DNA of 22,117 nt from Lachnospiraceae bacterium. GTDB lineage: Bacteria > Bacillota > Clostridia > Lachnospirales > Lachnospiraceae. The notes under the pieces were generated by a model. That model ran no database searches, was not told the DNA's origin, and worked only from the letters and a program-made list of their open reading frames with translations. Location: positions 1-22,117 of the forward strand of contig CAAFVW010000017.1 in the NCBI GenBank assembly GCA_900766575.1, written 5' to 3'. A program made the position numbers and the translations under genes. Below, in pieces: positions 1 through 7,152 of this stretch (position 1 is the first letter of the stretch; every line of letters starts with the position of its first letter).

Positions 1-10
1 ACACAACTTG

Positions 11-30
11 CTCTGTTCGTTTGAACAGAG
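11..30. repeat. Perfect 8-bp inverted repeat (hairpin) at the left edge
   Basis: CTCTGTTC at 11-18 and GAACAGAG at 23-30 form a perfect hairpin with the 4-base loop gttt. No T-run follows on either strand, so it does not look like a terminator. The surrounding 1-110 is G+C-richer than the AT-rich leader to its right. In CTnDOT-like elements the mobilisation genes and the transfer origin lie near traA, so an oriT-associated hairpin is possible, but I cannot recognise a nick site. Confidence 0.45.
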
Positions 31-163
31 AATCCACCTCCGGCGGATTGCTGCGCGACGTGAGCGGAGTGCTGCTGTCCGTCGGAAGATGTTCCAAGCC
101 ATTTTTTAGTTCTGACTTTGCAAAATTATGACCGTGTAAACAGTTGTGAAATAGTGGATTGTA

Positions 164-229
164 TGACATATAAAGACGTCTGATGACATCTGATGTCATG
201 GTGCAGGCTACATATTACCTGTATGCTTG
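164..229 (+). promoter_or_regulatory. Four 10-bp-phased TGACATCTGA-like repeats plus a -7-like box upstream of traA
   Basis: Four decamers related to TGACATCTGA start at 164, 174, 184 and 194, in exact 10-bp phase. The last two form a perfect palindrome, TGACATCTGATGTCA, at 184-198. A box TATGCTTG at 222-229 differs by one base from the Bacteroides -7 consensus TAnnTTTG. The same arrangement recurs upstream of traE (2875-2945), which argues for a shared regulator. The promoter would give traA a leader of about 350 nt containing the 40-bp array. A second weak box, TGACTTTG, lies at 114-121. Confidence 0.5.
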
Positions 230-262
230 AAAGACCTTATTTTTGACGCGATTTAAGCGTGC

Positions 263-510
263 AATATTGCAATAACATAATAACATAATAACATAATAAC
301 ATAACAACATAGTATTGCAATAACATAATAACATAATAACATAACAACATAGTATTGTAATAACATAAGGACATAATAACATGGCAACATAGTATTGCAA
401 TAACATAATGACATAATAACATGGCAACATAGTATTGCAATAACATAAGGATATAATAACATAACAACATAGTATTGCAATAACATAATGACATAATAAC
501 ATGGCAACAA
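263..510. repeat. 40-bp tandem repeat array made of octamers, upstream of traA
   Basis: Five consecutive units of exactly 40 bp start at 311, 351, 391, 431 and 471, and a longer first unit of 48 bp spans 263-310. Each 40-bp unit breaks into five octamers: tattgcaa, then taacataa-like three times, then caacatag. The first unit has one extra octamer. Units differ by point changes only (for example ataacaacat versus atggcaacat), which shows some age. The array sits directly upstream of a ParA-family gene. Such arrays commonly serve as centromere or autoregulatory sites in ParA systems, but that role here is inference. Open frames on the minus strand through the array are low-complexity artefacts. 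Confidence 0.9.
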
Positions 511-585
511 TAGTATCACAATAGCGTAATGCCATTATAAGATTAGTGAAAGAAAAAGTGAATATTAACCCCAAAAACAAAAGGT

Positions 586-1338
586 ATGAACAAACGTCCG
601 ATTCTTGTCGCCTTCAGCAATCAGAAAGGCGGTGTGGGCAAGTCCACGGTAACAGCGGTTCTTGCCAGTTATTTTAATTATGTAAAAGGTCTGAAAGTTG
701 CTGTCGTTGACTGTGACTATCCACAGTTCAGTCTGGAAAAACTAAGGGGAAGGGATTTGAAGAACCTTGAGAAAAGCGAGTATCACCAGCGACTTTTCTG
801 CCGTCAGTTTGAAGACGGTTCCCGTAAGGCCTATCCAATCGTCACTTCCACGCCGGAGGCAGCCGCAGAGATTCCCGGCAAACTGGAAGGCGACTATGAC
901 CTGATATTCTTCGATCTTCCCGGAACGGTGAACTCCCGTGGTGTATTCGAGTCCGTCATGAACATGGATTTTATCTTTACTCCCATTGTAAAGGACCGTA
1001 TGGTCATGCAGAGCAGCCTTTCCTTTGTATCGACTGTTCAGGATTTTATCGGACAGCATCCGGAAGCTCCCCTGAAGGACATACGTTTATTCTGGAACCG
1101 TATGGACAGCCGTACTTCCAAAGAACTGTATGTAATGTATAATGCAATAGTGCTCCGTATGGGTTTGAAGGTCTTTGAAACCGTACTTCCTGATCTTGAA
1201 CGCTTCAACAAGGAAATGACACCTTCTTCCAGACAGCATTTCCGCTGCACCCTTCTTCCTCCTTCCGAATCACTACTGAAAGACAGCCGTCTTGAGGCTT
1301 TTGCCCAGGAGATGGAACGTATCATATTTCCGGGATAA
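586..1338 (+). CDS. traA: TraA, ParA/Soj-family ATPase
   Basis: A 250-aa ParA/MinD-type P-loop ATPase. The deviant Walker A box KGGVGKST is at residues 14-21. A Walker A' strand with VDCD has D42 and D44. The Walker B-like DLIFFDLPG ends near D110. Length and first position in the tra cluster match TraA of Bacteroides conjugative transposons. ParA proteins bind DNA non-specifically in the ATP state and position DNA or protein cargo. Here the likely role is placing or maintaining the element or the transfer machinery. No ParB gene follows; the next gene encodes a DUF3408-type protein that could be the partner. The start codon at 586 follows an A-rich leader (aaaggt), normal for this phylum. 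traB begins 5 bp after the stop. Confidence 0.93.
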   Translation: MNKRPILVAFSNQKGGVGKSTVTAVLASYFNYVKGLKVAVVDCDYPQFSLEKLRGRDLKNLEKSEYHQRLFCRQFEDGSRKAYPIVTSTPEAAAEIPGKLEGDYDLIFFDLPGTVNSRGVFESVMNMDFIFTPIVKDRMVMQSSLSFVSTVQDFIGQHPEAPLKDIRLFWNRMDSRTSKELYVMYNAIVLRMGLKVFETVLPDLERFNKEMTPSSRQHFRCTLLPPSESLLKDSRLEAFAQEMERIIFPG

Positions 1339-1343
1339 GAACT

Positions 1344-1781
1344 ATGGCAAAGAAAAGAGAGATATTCAAGGTGGATGAGGATGCCTTGAAGGACATGATG
1401 GCCAGTGAATCCATTTCCTGTGGTAAATCTGGAGCAGATGTCGGCGAGAATGTTCTTCCTGTCACAGAAAAGGAAAAAAATGTGCCGGAAGTAAAGACAC
1501 AGGGACAGGAAAAGTCCCGCAAGACGATTCGCGCTGACTCCGGACTGGAAGAGAAGGTGGAAATGTATAAGGAACTGTTTCTGGACAGAAAGAAGTCCGT
1601 ACACAGAAAGCAGACCTATATCAGCTATGACATGTATTGCAGGTTGGCCCGTATCCTTCCCCTTCTGAGTGATGACATGAGTGTGCCCGCTTTTTTGGAT
1701 AATGTGCTGGCACACCATCTTGAGACTTACAGTGAAGAGCTTGGCGAGCTGTTTCGCCGAAAAACCCAAAAAACATTCTGA
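1344..1781 (+). CDS. traB: TraB, DUF3408-family protein
   Basis: A 145-aa soluble protein with a charged, poorly conserved N-terminal two thirds and a C-terminal segment at about 88-135 (from RKQTYIS to the VLAHHLE stretch). This segment matches the DUF3408 family found after traA in Bacteroides conjugative elements. It has the look of a ribbon-helix-helix DNA-binding fold: a short strand, then two helices. I infer that it binds DNA and may act as the partner of the TraA ATPase, which has no ParB. It is tightly packed between traA (5-bp gap) and traC (2-bp gap), so co-transcription is very likely. There is no signal peptide or membrane segment. Confidence 0.8.
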   Translation: MAKKREIFKVDEDALKDMMASESISCGKSGADVGENVLPVTEKEKNVPEVKTQGQEKSRKTIRADSGLEEKVEMYKELFLDRKKSVHRKQTYISYDMYCRLARILPLLSDDMSVPAFLDNVLAHHLETYSEELGELFRRKTQKTF

Positions 1782-1783
1782 AA

Positions 1784-2158
1784 ATGATGTGGATTGTATT
1801 GACTGTTGCCGTATTGGTTTGCGGTCTGCTGTTATGTTGCGTTTATTTACTATCCAATAAGATTTGTTCACTGAAAAGACAGGTCAGAGAATTGAATGAG
1901 AAAATAGGAATAGCGAACTGTTTTCCCGAATATAGCCGTGTCTATCTGAACGATGCTCCAGTCGGGAAAGGACGCCAGATTCGTATCCGTTGCGGTTTGT
2001 ACAACAAGGCAAGCCGCCTTATTCCGTTTATGGCTCCCGGCATGAGTGTTTCAGTCTATGTGAGCAATATCGTGGAGGAACACTTGAAACGTCACGGAGA
2101 ATTGCTGAAGAATGAACTTGAATGTTTTCTCTATAAGGATTCTTTATGGAAGAACTGA
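1784..2158 (+). CDS. traC: TraC, membrane-anchored DUF3408-like protein
   Basis: A 124-aa protein with an N-terminal membrane segment at about residues 3-24, followed by a short basic helix and a C-terminal region (about 68-115) that resembles the DUF3408 segment of the preceding gene: IRIRCGLYNKASRLIPFM, then a VYVSNIVEEHL helix. It therefore looks like a membrane-tethered paralogue of TraB. If the shared domain binds DNA, this protein could link element DNA to the inner membrane; that is inference. The first codons are ATGATG, so the start could be one codon later. It overlaps traD by 13 bp, which indicates translational coupling. Confidence 0.7.
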   Translation: MMWIVLTVAVLVCGLLLCCVYLLSNKICSLKRQVRELNEKIGIANCFPEYSRVYLNDAPVGKGRQIRIRCGLYNKASRLIPFMAPGMSVSVYVSNIVEEHLKRHGELLKNELECFLYKDSLWKN

Positions 2159-2805
2159 TATACTTCTGTGTACGGATTGTCTGTATAGGCTATTTGCTGT
2201 ACAGCGTGTATGGCTGGAGAAGGCGTATCGAAACTGTTTGTACCCTGCTTTATGGGAAACCTTGCGTGAAGAAGGAAAAGAAAGAAACTGTCGTAACGGA
2301 ATCTGCGGTTTCAGATACAGAAGTGATGGGAAGTACCCGTTATGTCTATCTGGACGAGAATGCCGGAAAGACTGCCGCTCCCTTCATGAGCCAGCCACTT
2401 GAAAGGAATTTTATCGGTGAGGAGGAGGATGTGCAGCAGGAAGATGTGGAATGCAACCTTCAGCTGGAAAAGATGAAACTCCTGCAGGAAGTCCAGGAAG
2501 ACCTTGATGCGGAGTCTCCCGAAGTGGAATCCGTATCACCTGTTCTGTCCAGCAGGGACATGGAAGTACTCGGCGAATATCTGACACATCAGGATGAAGC
2601 CGACCATGAGAAGGCCATGCAGGCAGCTCGTGTCCTGTTCTCCATCAGGCAGACCAGCCTGATTGACGTGTTCCTTTCCAATATGGAGAATTCCGCGATT
2701 GTAGAGGAACTGATAGACAGGTATCTTGATGAGGACGGCAATCCCAGACCGCTTAAAGTAAAGGATGGGAATGAACCGTCTGACGAGTGGCGGAAATATA
2801 TCTGA
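2146..2805 (+). CDS. traD: TraD-like conjugal transfer protein
   Basis: A 219-aa protein with one N-terminal membrane segment (about residues 5-23), a variable acidic middle and a more ordered C-terminal helical part. That part runs from about residue 130, RDMEVLGEYL, through to LIDRYLDEDGNP. Position and size match TraD of the Bacteroides conjugative transposons. The molecular function is unknown. It is the last gene of the first tra transcription unit: a strong hairpin terminator begins 16 bp after its stop and a new promoter precedes traE. The start overlaps the end of traC. Confidence 0.72.
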   Translation: MEELIYFCVRIVCIGYLLYSVYGWRRRIETVCTLLYGKPCVKKEKKETVVTESAVSDTEVMGSTRYVYLDENAGKTAAPFMSQPLERNFIGEEEDVQQEDVECNLQLEKMKLLQEVQEDLDAESPEVESVSPVLSSRDMEVLGEYLTHQDEADHEKAMQAARVLFSIRQTSLIDVFLSNMENSAIVEELIDRYLDEDGNPRPLKVKDGNEPSDEWRKYI

Positions 2806-2820
2806 CACCGATATATTCAG

Positions 2821-2853
2821 GCATCCCGGAAATCTTTTCGGGATGCTTTTTTT
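2821..2853 (+). terminator. Rho-independent terminator after traD
   Basis: GCATCCCG at 2821-2828 pairs with CGGGATGC at 2839-2846, and the inner gaaa/tttt can extend the stem. A run of seven T follows at 2847-2853. This is a textbook intrinsic terminator and separates traA-D from the traE-onward operon. Confidence 0.9.
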
Positions 2854-2874
2854 ATGTCTGTAAGGTTTCCTGAA

Positions 2875-2945
2875 TGACATCTGATGACATCTGGTGACAC
2901 CTGATGACGGTGTTGTATCACAGCGGTTTAAGCCTTATATATTTG
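2875..2945 (+). promoter_or_regulatory. Phased TGACATCTGA repeats and -7 box upstream of traE
   Basis: TGACAT-type decamers start at 2875, 2885, 2895 and 2905, again exactly 10 bp apart. They are followed by TATATTTG at 2938-2945, a perfect fit to the Bacteroides -7 consensus TAnnTTTG. The repeats lie over and upstream of the expected -33 position, where no TTTG is present. An activator bound to one face of the helix could replace it. Predicted transcription start is near 2950, giving a leader of about 40 nt before traE. The same repeats lie before traA. Confidence 0.65.
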
Positions 2946-2989
2946 CAGTCGAATTCAACATTTATGTCAAACCCCAAAATGATTCGACA

Positions 2990-3286
2990 ATGAAGAGAAG
3001 AATCCTATTTTCAGTATTGTGTGTGCTGGCAGCGGCAGGGGCCTTCGCACAGGGACAGGGGCTTGCCGGCATCAATGAGGCTACCAGCCTTATGACTTCG
3101 TATTTCGATCCGGCCACCAAATTGTGTTATGCCATCGGAGCCGTGCTCGGTCTGGTCGGCGGTATAAAGACGTATGGCAAGTTCAGCAGCGGTGACCCGG
3201 ATACGTCCAAGACTGCGGCGAGCTGGTTCTTCGCCTGCATCTTCCTGATTGTGGCCGCTACCATTCTCCGTTCCTTCTTCCTGTAA
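2990..3286 (+). CDS. traE: TraE, DUF4134-family small membrane protein (VirB2-like)
   Basis: A 98-aa protein with a signal peptide (cleavage likely after AGAFA, residue 20) and two hydrophobic segments at about 43-60 and 77-95, separated by a short polar loop. This layout, length and position match TraE (DUF4134) of Bacteroides conjugative transposons and resemble VirB2 pilin precursors. I infer a pilin-like or channel role in the inner membrane. The frame is open from 2894, but the ATG at 2990 was chosen because it begins a canonical signal peptide. The upstream part overlaps the repeat block and promoter. It is the first gene of the second tra operon. Confidence 0.88.
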   Translation: MKRRILFSVLCVLAAAGAFAQGQGLAGINEATSLMTSYFDPATKLCYAIGAVLGLVGGIKTYGKFSSGDPDTSKTAASWFFACIFLIVAATILRSFFL

Positions 3287-3289
3287 GCC

Positions 3290-3613
3290 ATGGATTACCG
3301 TATCAACAAAGGAGCAGGCCGTCCGATTGAGTTCAAGGGCTTGAAATCACAGTACCTGTTCTTTTTTGCCGGAGGCCTTGTATCGGTCTTTCTTGCGGTG
3401 GTTGTCCTGTATATGGCCGGTGTCAGCCAGCTGGTATGCCTGTCTTTCGGGGCGGTATCCGGTACCCTGGCCGTATGGCTGACCTTCCGCATGAATGCCC
3501 GCTACGGTGAGCACGGGCTGATGAAGATGCTGGCCGAAAAACGCCATCCGCGCTATTTGTCAGCCCGTCGCAGAATATTCAGAGCATTAACCAAAAAGAA
3601 GAGAAAGAAATGA
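3290..3613 (+). CDS. traF: TraF, DUF4133-family protein (VirB3-like)
   Basis: A 107-aa protein with a short polar N-terminus, two adjacent membrane segments at about 22-43 and 46-67, and a very basic C-terminal tail ending KKKRKK. Size, topology and position between TraE and the TraG ATPase match TraF (DUF4133), the counterpart of VirB3. VirB3-like proteins assist the VirB4 ATPase at the inner membrane. The gene starts 3 bp after traE and its stop overlaps the start of traG (ATGA), showing translational coupling. Confidence 0.88.
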   Translation: MDYRINKGAGRPIEFKGLKSQYLFFFAGGLVSVFLAVVVLYMAGVSQLVCLSFGAVSGTLAVWLTFRMNARYGEHGLMKMLAEKRHPRYLSARRRIFRALTKKKRKK

Positions 3614-6129
3614 GAAGTGTATTGAAGGCCTGTGATCTGGAAGACAGATTCCCGATTCTGGCCGTGGAAAACAACTGCATCGTAAGCAAGGATGCGGACA
3701 TTACGGTAGCCTTCGAGGTCGAGCTGCCTGAACTGTACACGGTGACGGCGACGGAATACGAAGCCATTCACGGTACCTGGGTAAAGGCCATGAAGGTGCT
3801 TCCCAATTATTCTGTCGTGTACAAGCAGGACTGGTTCGTCAAGGAAAACTACCGGAGCGAAGGAGACGGGACGGAAAGTTTCCTGTCCCGCAGCTATGAG
3901 CGTCATTTCAACGAACGCCCGTATCTCAGACACCGCTGCTTCCTGTATCTGACAAAGACTACACGCGAACGTGCCCGTCGCCGCAGTGATTTCAGTACCC
4001 TGTGCCGCGGCTATATCCTTCCCAAGGAAATCACGGACTGGGATTCGGTCGTGAAATTTCTGGAGGCGGTGGAGCAGTTCGAGCGTATCATGAACGATTC
4101 GGGGCATGTCAGGATGAAGCGTCTCAGAACTGAAGAGGTGGTCGGAACGGAAGAATGTCCCGGGCTGATTGAAAGATACCTGACTCTCGGTATGGAGGAC
4201 ACGCACCCCGTATTACAGGACATCTGCCTTGATCCGGAACGTATGCGCATCGGTGACAAACGTCTTTGCCTGCATGTGCTTTCCGATACGGAAGAGCTTC
4301 CCGGCAGTGTGGGCACGGACATGCGTTATGAGCGCTTGTCCACTGACCGTAGCGACTGCCGTCTTTCGTTTGCGGCTCCGGTAGGACTTCTGCTTTCATG
4401 CAACCATGTCTATTCGCAGTACGTGTTCATCGATGATGCGCAGGAAATCCTGCAACGCATGGAAAAGACTTCACGCAACATGCTGTCCCTGTCGAAATAC
4501 AGCCGCAGCAATGCCGTGAACTATGAATGGGCAGAAATGTATCTTGACGAGGCGCATACGAAAGGGCTTGTTCCGGTTCGGTGCCACTGTAACGTACTGG
4601 CCTGGGCGGAAGACGAGGAAGAGTTAAGGCGTATCAAGAACGATACCGGCAGCCAGCTTGCCCTGATGGGATGCGTACCCCATTACAACACGATAGATAC
4701 CCCGGTGCTGTACTGGTCTGGTATTCCAGGCAATGCGGGCGATTTTCCGGCTGAGGAAAGTTTCTATACCTTTCTGGAACAGGCTGTCTGCCTGTTTGCT
4801 TCGGAAACGAATTACCGCAGTTCGCCCAGCCCGTTCGGTATCCGTATGACGGACAGGCAGAGCGGCGTACCGCTTCATCTGGACATCAGTGACCTGCCCA
4901 TGCGCAAGGGAATCATCACCAACCGCAACAAGTTCATACTCGGTCCCTCCGGCAGCGGTAAATCCTTCTTTACGAACCACCTTGTCCGCCAGTATTATGA
5001 ACAGGGTACCCATATCCTGCTGGTGGATACCGGAAACAGCTATCAGGGACTTTGCAGCCTGATTCATGACCGGACACATGGCGAGGACGGTATCTATATC
5101 ACCTATGAGGAGGACAATCCCATCGCCTTCAATCCGTTCTATACGGATTCCGGGGAATTTGACGTTGAAAAGCGTGAAAGCATCAAGACACTGATACTCA
5201 CACTCTGGAAACGTGAGGATGAAGCCCCAAGGCGTTCGGAAGAAGTGGCCCTTTCGGGAGCGGTGAACGCATACATCCGCAGGATGACGGAAAACAGGGA
5301 TGTCAGACCCGATTTCAACGGATTCTACGAGTTTGTGCGTGATGACTACCGCCGGATGATTGAGGAGAAGAAAGTCCGTGAGAAGGATTTTGACATTGAC
5401 GGTTTCCTGAACGTGCTGGAACCGTTCTACCGTGGCGGTGATTATGATTTCCTGCTTAATTCGGACAAGGAACTGGATCTTACCAACAAGCGCTTTATCG
5501 TATTTGAACTGGACAATATCAGCGGAAACAAGGTGCTTCTGCCCGTGGTCACGCTGATAATCATGGAAACCTTCATCGCCAAGATGCGCCGTTTGAAAGG
5601 CATCCGCAAAATGATACTCATTGAGGAATGCTGGAAAGCCCTGATGTCCGCCAATATGAGTGAGTACATAAAGTATCTCTTTAAGACCGTCAGAAAATAT
5701 TTCGGGGAGGCTGTCGTGGTCACCCAGGAAGTGGATGACATTATCAGTTCCCCTGTCGTGAAGGAAGCTATCATCAACAACAGTGACTGCAAGATTCTTC
5801 TTGACCAGCGGAAATACATGAACAAGTTCGACCATATCCAGCGGCTTCTCGGACTGACCGACAAGGAACGCGGACAGATCCTGTCCATTAACCAGGCCAA
5901 CCATCCCGGACGTTTCTACCGTGAGGTCTGGATCGGTCTTGGCGGTACCCACTCGGCCGTGTATGCCACGGAAGTCAGCGATGAGGAATATGCCGTATAT
6001 ACCACGGAAGAGTCGGAAAAGCTGGAATTGCAGAAGCTGACCAAGGAACTGGGCGGAAATCTGGAACTGGCCGTGAAACGCATTGCGGAAATGAGAAGGG
6101 AAAGGAAAATGTCAAACGGTAAAGCATAA
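3610..6129 (+). CDS. traG: TraG, conjugation ATPase (VirB4 family)
   Basis: An 839-aa ATPase at the base of the mating channel. Walker A is GPSGSGKS at residues 445-452 and Walker B is MILIEECW at 668-675. A later conserved segment, VVTQEVDDI, fits the VirB4/TraC-like RecA fold. The N-terminal ~400 residues correspond to the family-specific domain (DUF3875 as I recall it) that contacts the inner-membrane complex. Full length for the family, with no lesion seen. It powers substrate translocation and pilus or channel assembly. The start at 3610 overlaps the traF stop. A 442-codon open frame on the opposite strand is a shadow of its codon usage. Confidence 0.96.
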   Translation: MRSVLKACDLEDRFPILAVENNCIVSKDADITVAFEVELPELYTVTATEYEAIHGTWVKAMKVLPNYSVVYKQDWFVKENYRSEGDGTESFLSRSYERHFNERPYLRHRCFLYLTKTTRERARRRSDFSTLCRGYILPKEITDWDSVVKFLEAVEQFERIMNDSGHVRMKRLRTEEVVGTEECPGLIERYLTLGMEDTHPVLQDICLDPERMRIGDKRLCLHVLSDTEELPGSVGTDMRYERLSTDRSDCRLSFAAPVGLLLSCNHVYSQYVFIDDAQEILQRMEKTSRNMLSLSKYSRSNAVNYEWAEMYLDEAHTKGLVPVRCHCNVLAWAEDEEELRRIKNDTGSQLALMGCVPHYNTIDTPVLYWSGIPGNAGDFPAEESFYTFLEQAVCLFASETNYRSSPSPFGIRMTDRQSGVPLHLDISDLPMRKGIITNRNKFILGPSGSGKSFFTNHLVRQYYEQGTHILLVDTGNSYQGLCSLIHDRTHGEDGIYITYEEDNPIAFNPFYTDSGEFDVEKRESIKTLILTLWKREDEAPRRSEEVALSGAVNAYIRRMTENRDVRPDFNGFYEFVRDDYRRMIEEKKVREKDFDIDGFLNVLEPFYRGGDYDFLLNSDKELDLTNKRFIVFELDNISGNKVLLPVVTLIIMETFIAKMRRLKGIRKMILIEECWKALMSANMSEYIKYLFKTVRKYFGEAVVVTQEVDDIISSPVVKEAIINNSDCKILLDQRKYMNKFDHIQRLLGLTDKERGQILSINQANHPGRFYREVWIGLGGTHSAVYATEVSDEEYAVYTTEESEKLELQKLTKELGGNLELAVKRIAEMRRERKMSNGKA

Positions 6130-6134
6130 CGGTT

Positions 6135-6749
6135 ATGAATGACAGTTTTGAATCGGATGAAAGGAAGCGTAAGGAGATAATTGAATGTCTCTACCGGTCC
6201 CTGATGAACGGATGGGACATACCGAAGGATATCCGTGAATATTACGGATTTTCAGAAGACTATGAGCTGTATCACCGGCTTGAAAGTATGGAACCGGAAG
6301 ATTACAGGGAAAGAAGGCTCAGAGGCGAGATACCTGATGCCGTGGAGGTCGATGTAAGACTGACACATGCTGTGGAGAAGGTCTTCGAGCGGCTTTGTTC
6401 CCCTCCTCCCGTACAGTATCTCGACAAGCTGTACGGGGAACTGGAAAAGCTGGGAGGTTTCATAGCCAACCCGAAGAATATTGACAGCCCTTTTATTAAT
6501 TCCGGTTTTCTCATGAAATACGGCATTGACCGGAATTCTCCGGATGAAATCAGGCGGCAACAGGCAGAAAAGGCATATAAAGAACTTTATGCCAGGTTTG
6601 AAACCATGGTTGGCCTGAAGTCCCCAAACAAAAAGGACGATACCATTATCCGCAAGGAATGTCGGCAGCCAGCCTGTAAGGACAGACCGACCGGAAAAGT
6701 CCGCATCCCGGTCAGTCCGAAGCCAAAGAGACGCAAGATGGGACTTTGA
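6135..6749 (+). CDS. Hypothetical soluble protein of the tra operon
   Basis: A 204-aa protein that I do not recognise. It is hydrophilic, with no signal peptide or membrane segment. It has an acidic, helical N-terminal half with MNGWDIPKDI and GFSEDYELYHRLESM motifs. A central segment is proline-rich (CSPPPVQYLDKLYGELEKLGG). The tail after about residue 165 is strongly basic and likely disordered, ending PKPKRRKMGL. It sits 5 bp after traG and before the lipoprotein gene, so it is probably co-transcribed with the transfer genes. A cytoplasmic accessory to TraG or DNA processing is possible, but nothing in the sequence proves it. Confidence 0.75.
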   Translation: MNDSFESDERKRKEIIECLYRSLMNGWDIPKDIREYYGFSEDYELYHRLESMEPEDYRERRLRGEIPDAVEVDVRLTHAVEKVFERLCSPPPVQYLDKLYGELEKLGGFIANPKNIDSPFINSGFLMKYGIDRNSPDEIRRQQAEKAYKELYARFETMVGLKSPNKKDDTIIRKECRQPACKDRPTGKVRIPVSPKPKRRKMGL

Positions 6750-6792
6750 GAGATTCAGTAAAACAAGAACAACATCATTAAAAAGACAATAC

Positions 6793-7152
6793 ATGAAAAA
6801 CAGACAGTTGTACAGACTGGCCGCCTGCCTGATCGGGGCGGCATCATTGCTGCTACAGAGCTGTAGTGAAAGCAGGTTCAAGGACTGTGACCGCCTGTGC
6901 GGTTCATGGAGCAGTGTGGAAGGCAAGCCCGATGTCCTTATATATAAGGAAGGGGACGCCTACAAGGTGACGGTCTTCGCCCGCAGCGGAAAGACACGGA
7001 AGCTGAAGCCGGAAACCTATCTGCTGGTGGAAGAAAACGGTAACCTGTTCATCAATACCGGCTACCGCATAGACATCGCCTACAATGAGGCGGCTGACGT
7101 ATTGACCTTTTCTCCGAACGGTGACTATGTAAGGAAGGAGGTACGTCCATGA
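6793..7152 (+). CDS. Small lipoprotein (DUF3876-like)
   Basis: A 119-aa predicted lipoprotein. It has a basic N-terminus, a hydrophobic stretch and a lipobox LLQSC with the modified cysteine at residue 24. The mature part has a GSWSSVEGKPDVLIY segment followed by alternating strands, as in small lipocalin-like beta folds. Proteins of this type (DUF3876 as I recall) lie between TraG and TraI in related elements, at the position of TraH. Likely outer-membrane or periplasmic, attached to the secretion apparatus; the precise role is unknown. The stop overlaps the start of traI. Confidence 0.75.
   Translation: MKNRQLYRLAACLIGAASLLLQSCSESRFKDCDRLCGSWSSVEGKPDVLIYKEGDAYKVTVFARSGKTRKLKPETYLLVEENGNLFINTGYRIDIAYNEAADVLTFSPNGDYVRKEVRP

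Noticed and set aside
1..103. Start of a minus-strand gene at the left edge (frame from an ATG at 103)
   Set aside because: About 34 open codons rich in Arg and Ala without a recognisable motif; too short to call at a window edge.
263..510. CRISPR array
   Set aside because: The units are contiguous with no spacers and made of octamers; there are no cas genes.
215..580. Three minus-strand open frames rich in Leu, Cys and Tyr across the tandem array
   Set aside because: They are translations of the 40-bp octamer repeat in different frames, low in complexity and without a plausible start signal.
1038..1871. 277-codon minus-strand open frame across traA-traC
   Set aside because: It runs antisense to three well-packed genes and its protein resembles no family.
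4624..5952. 442-codon open frame on the minus strand inside traG
   Set aside because: It lies entirely opposite a well-supported ATPase gene and reflects its codon use; no domain is recognisable in it.
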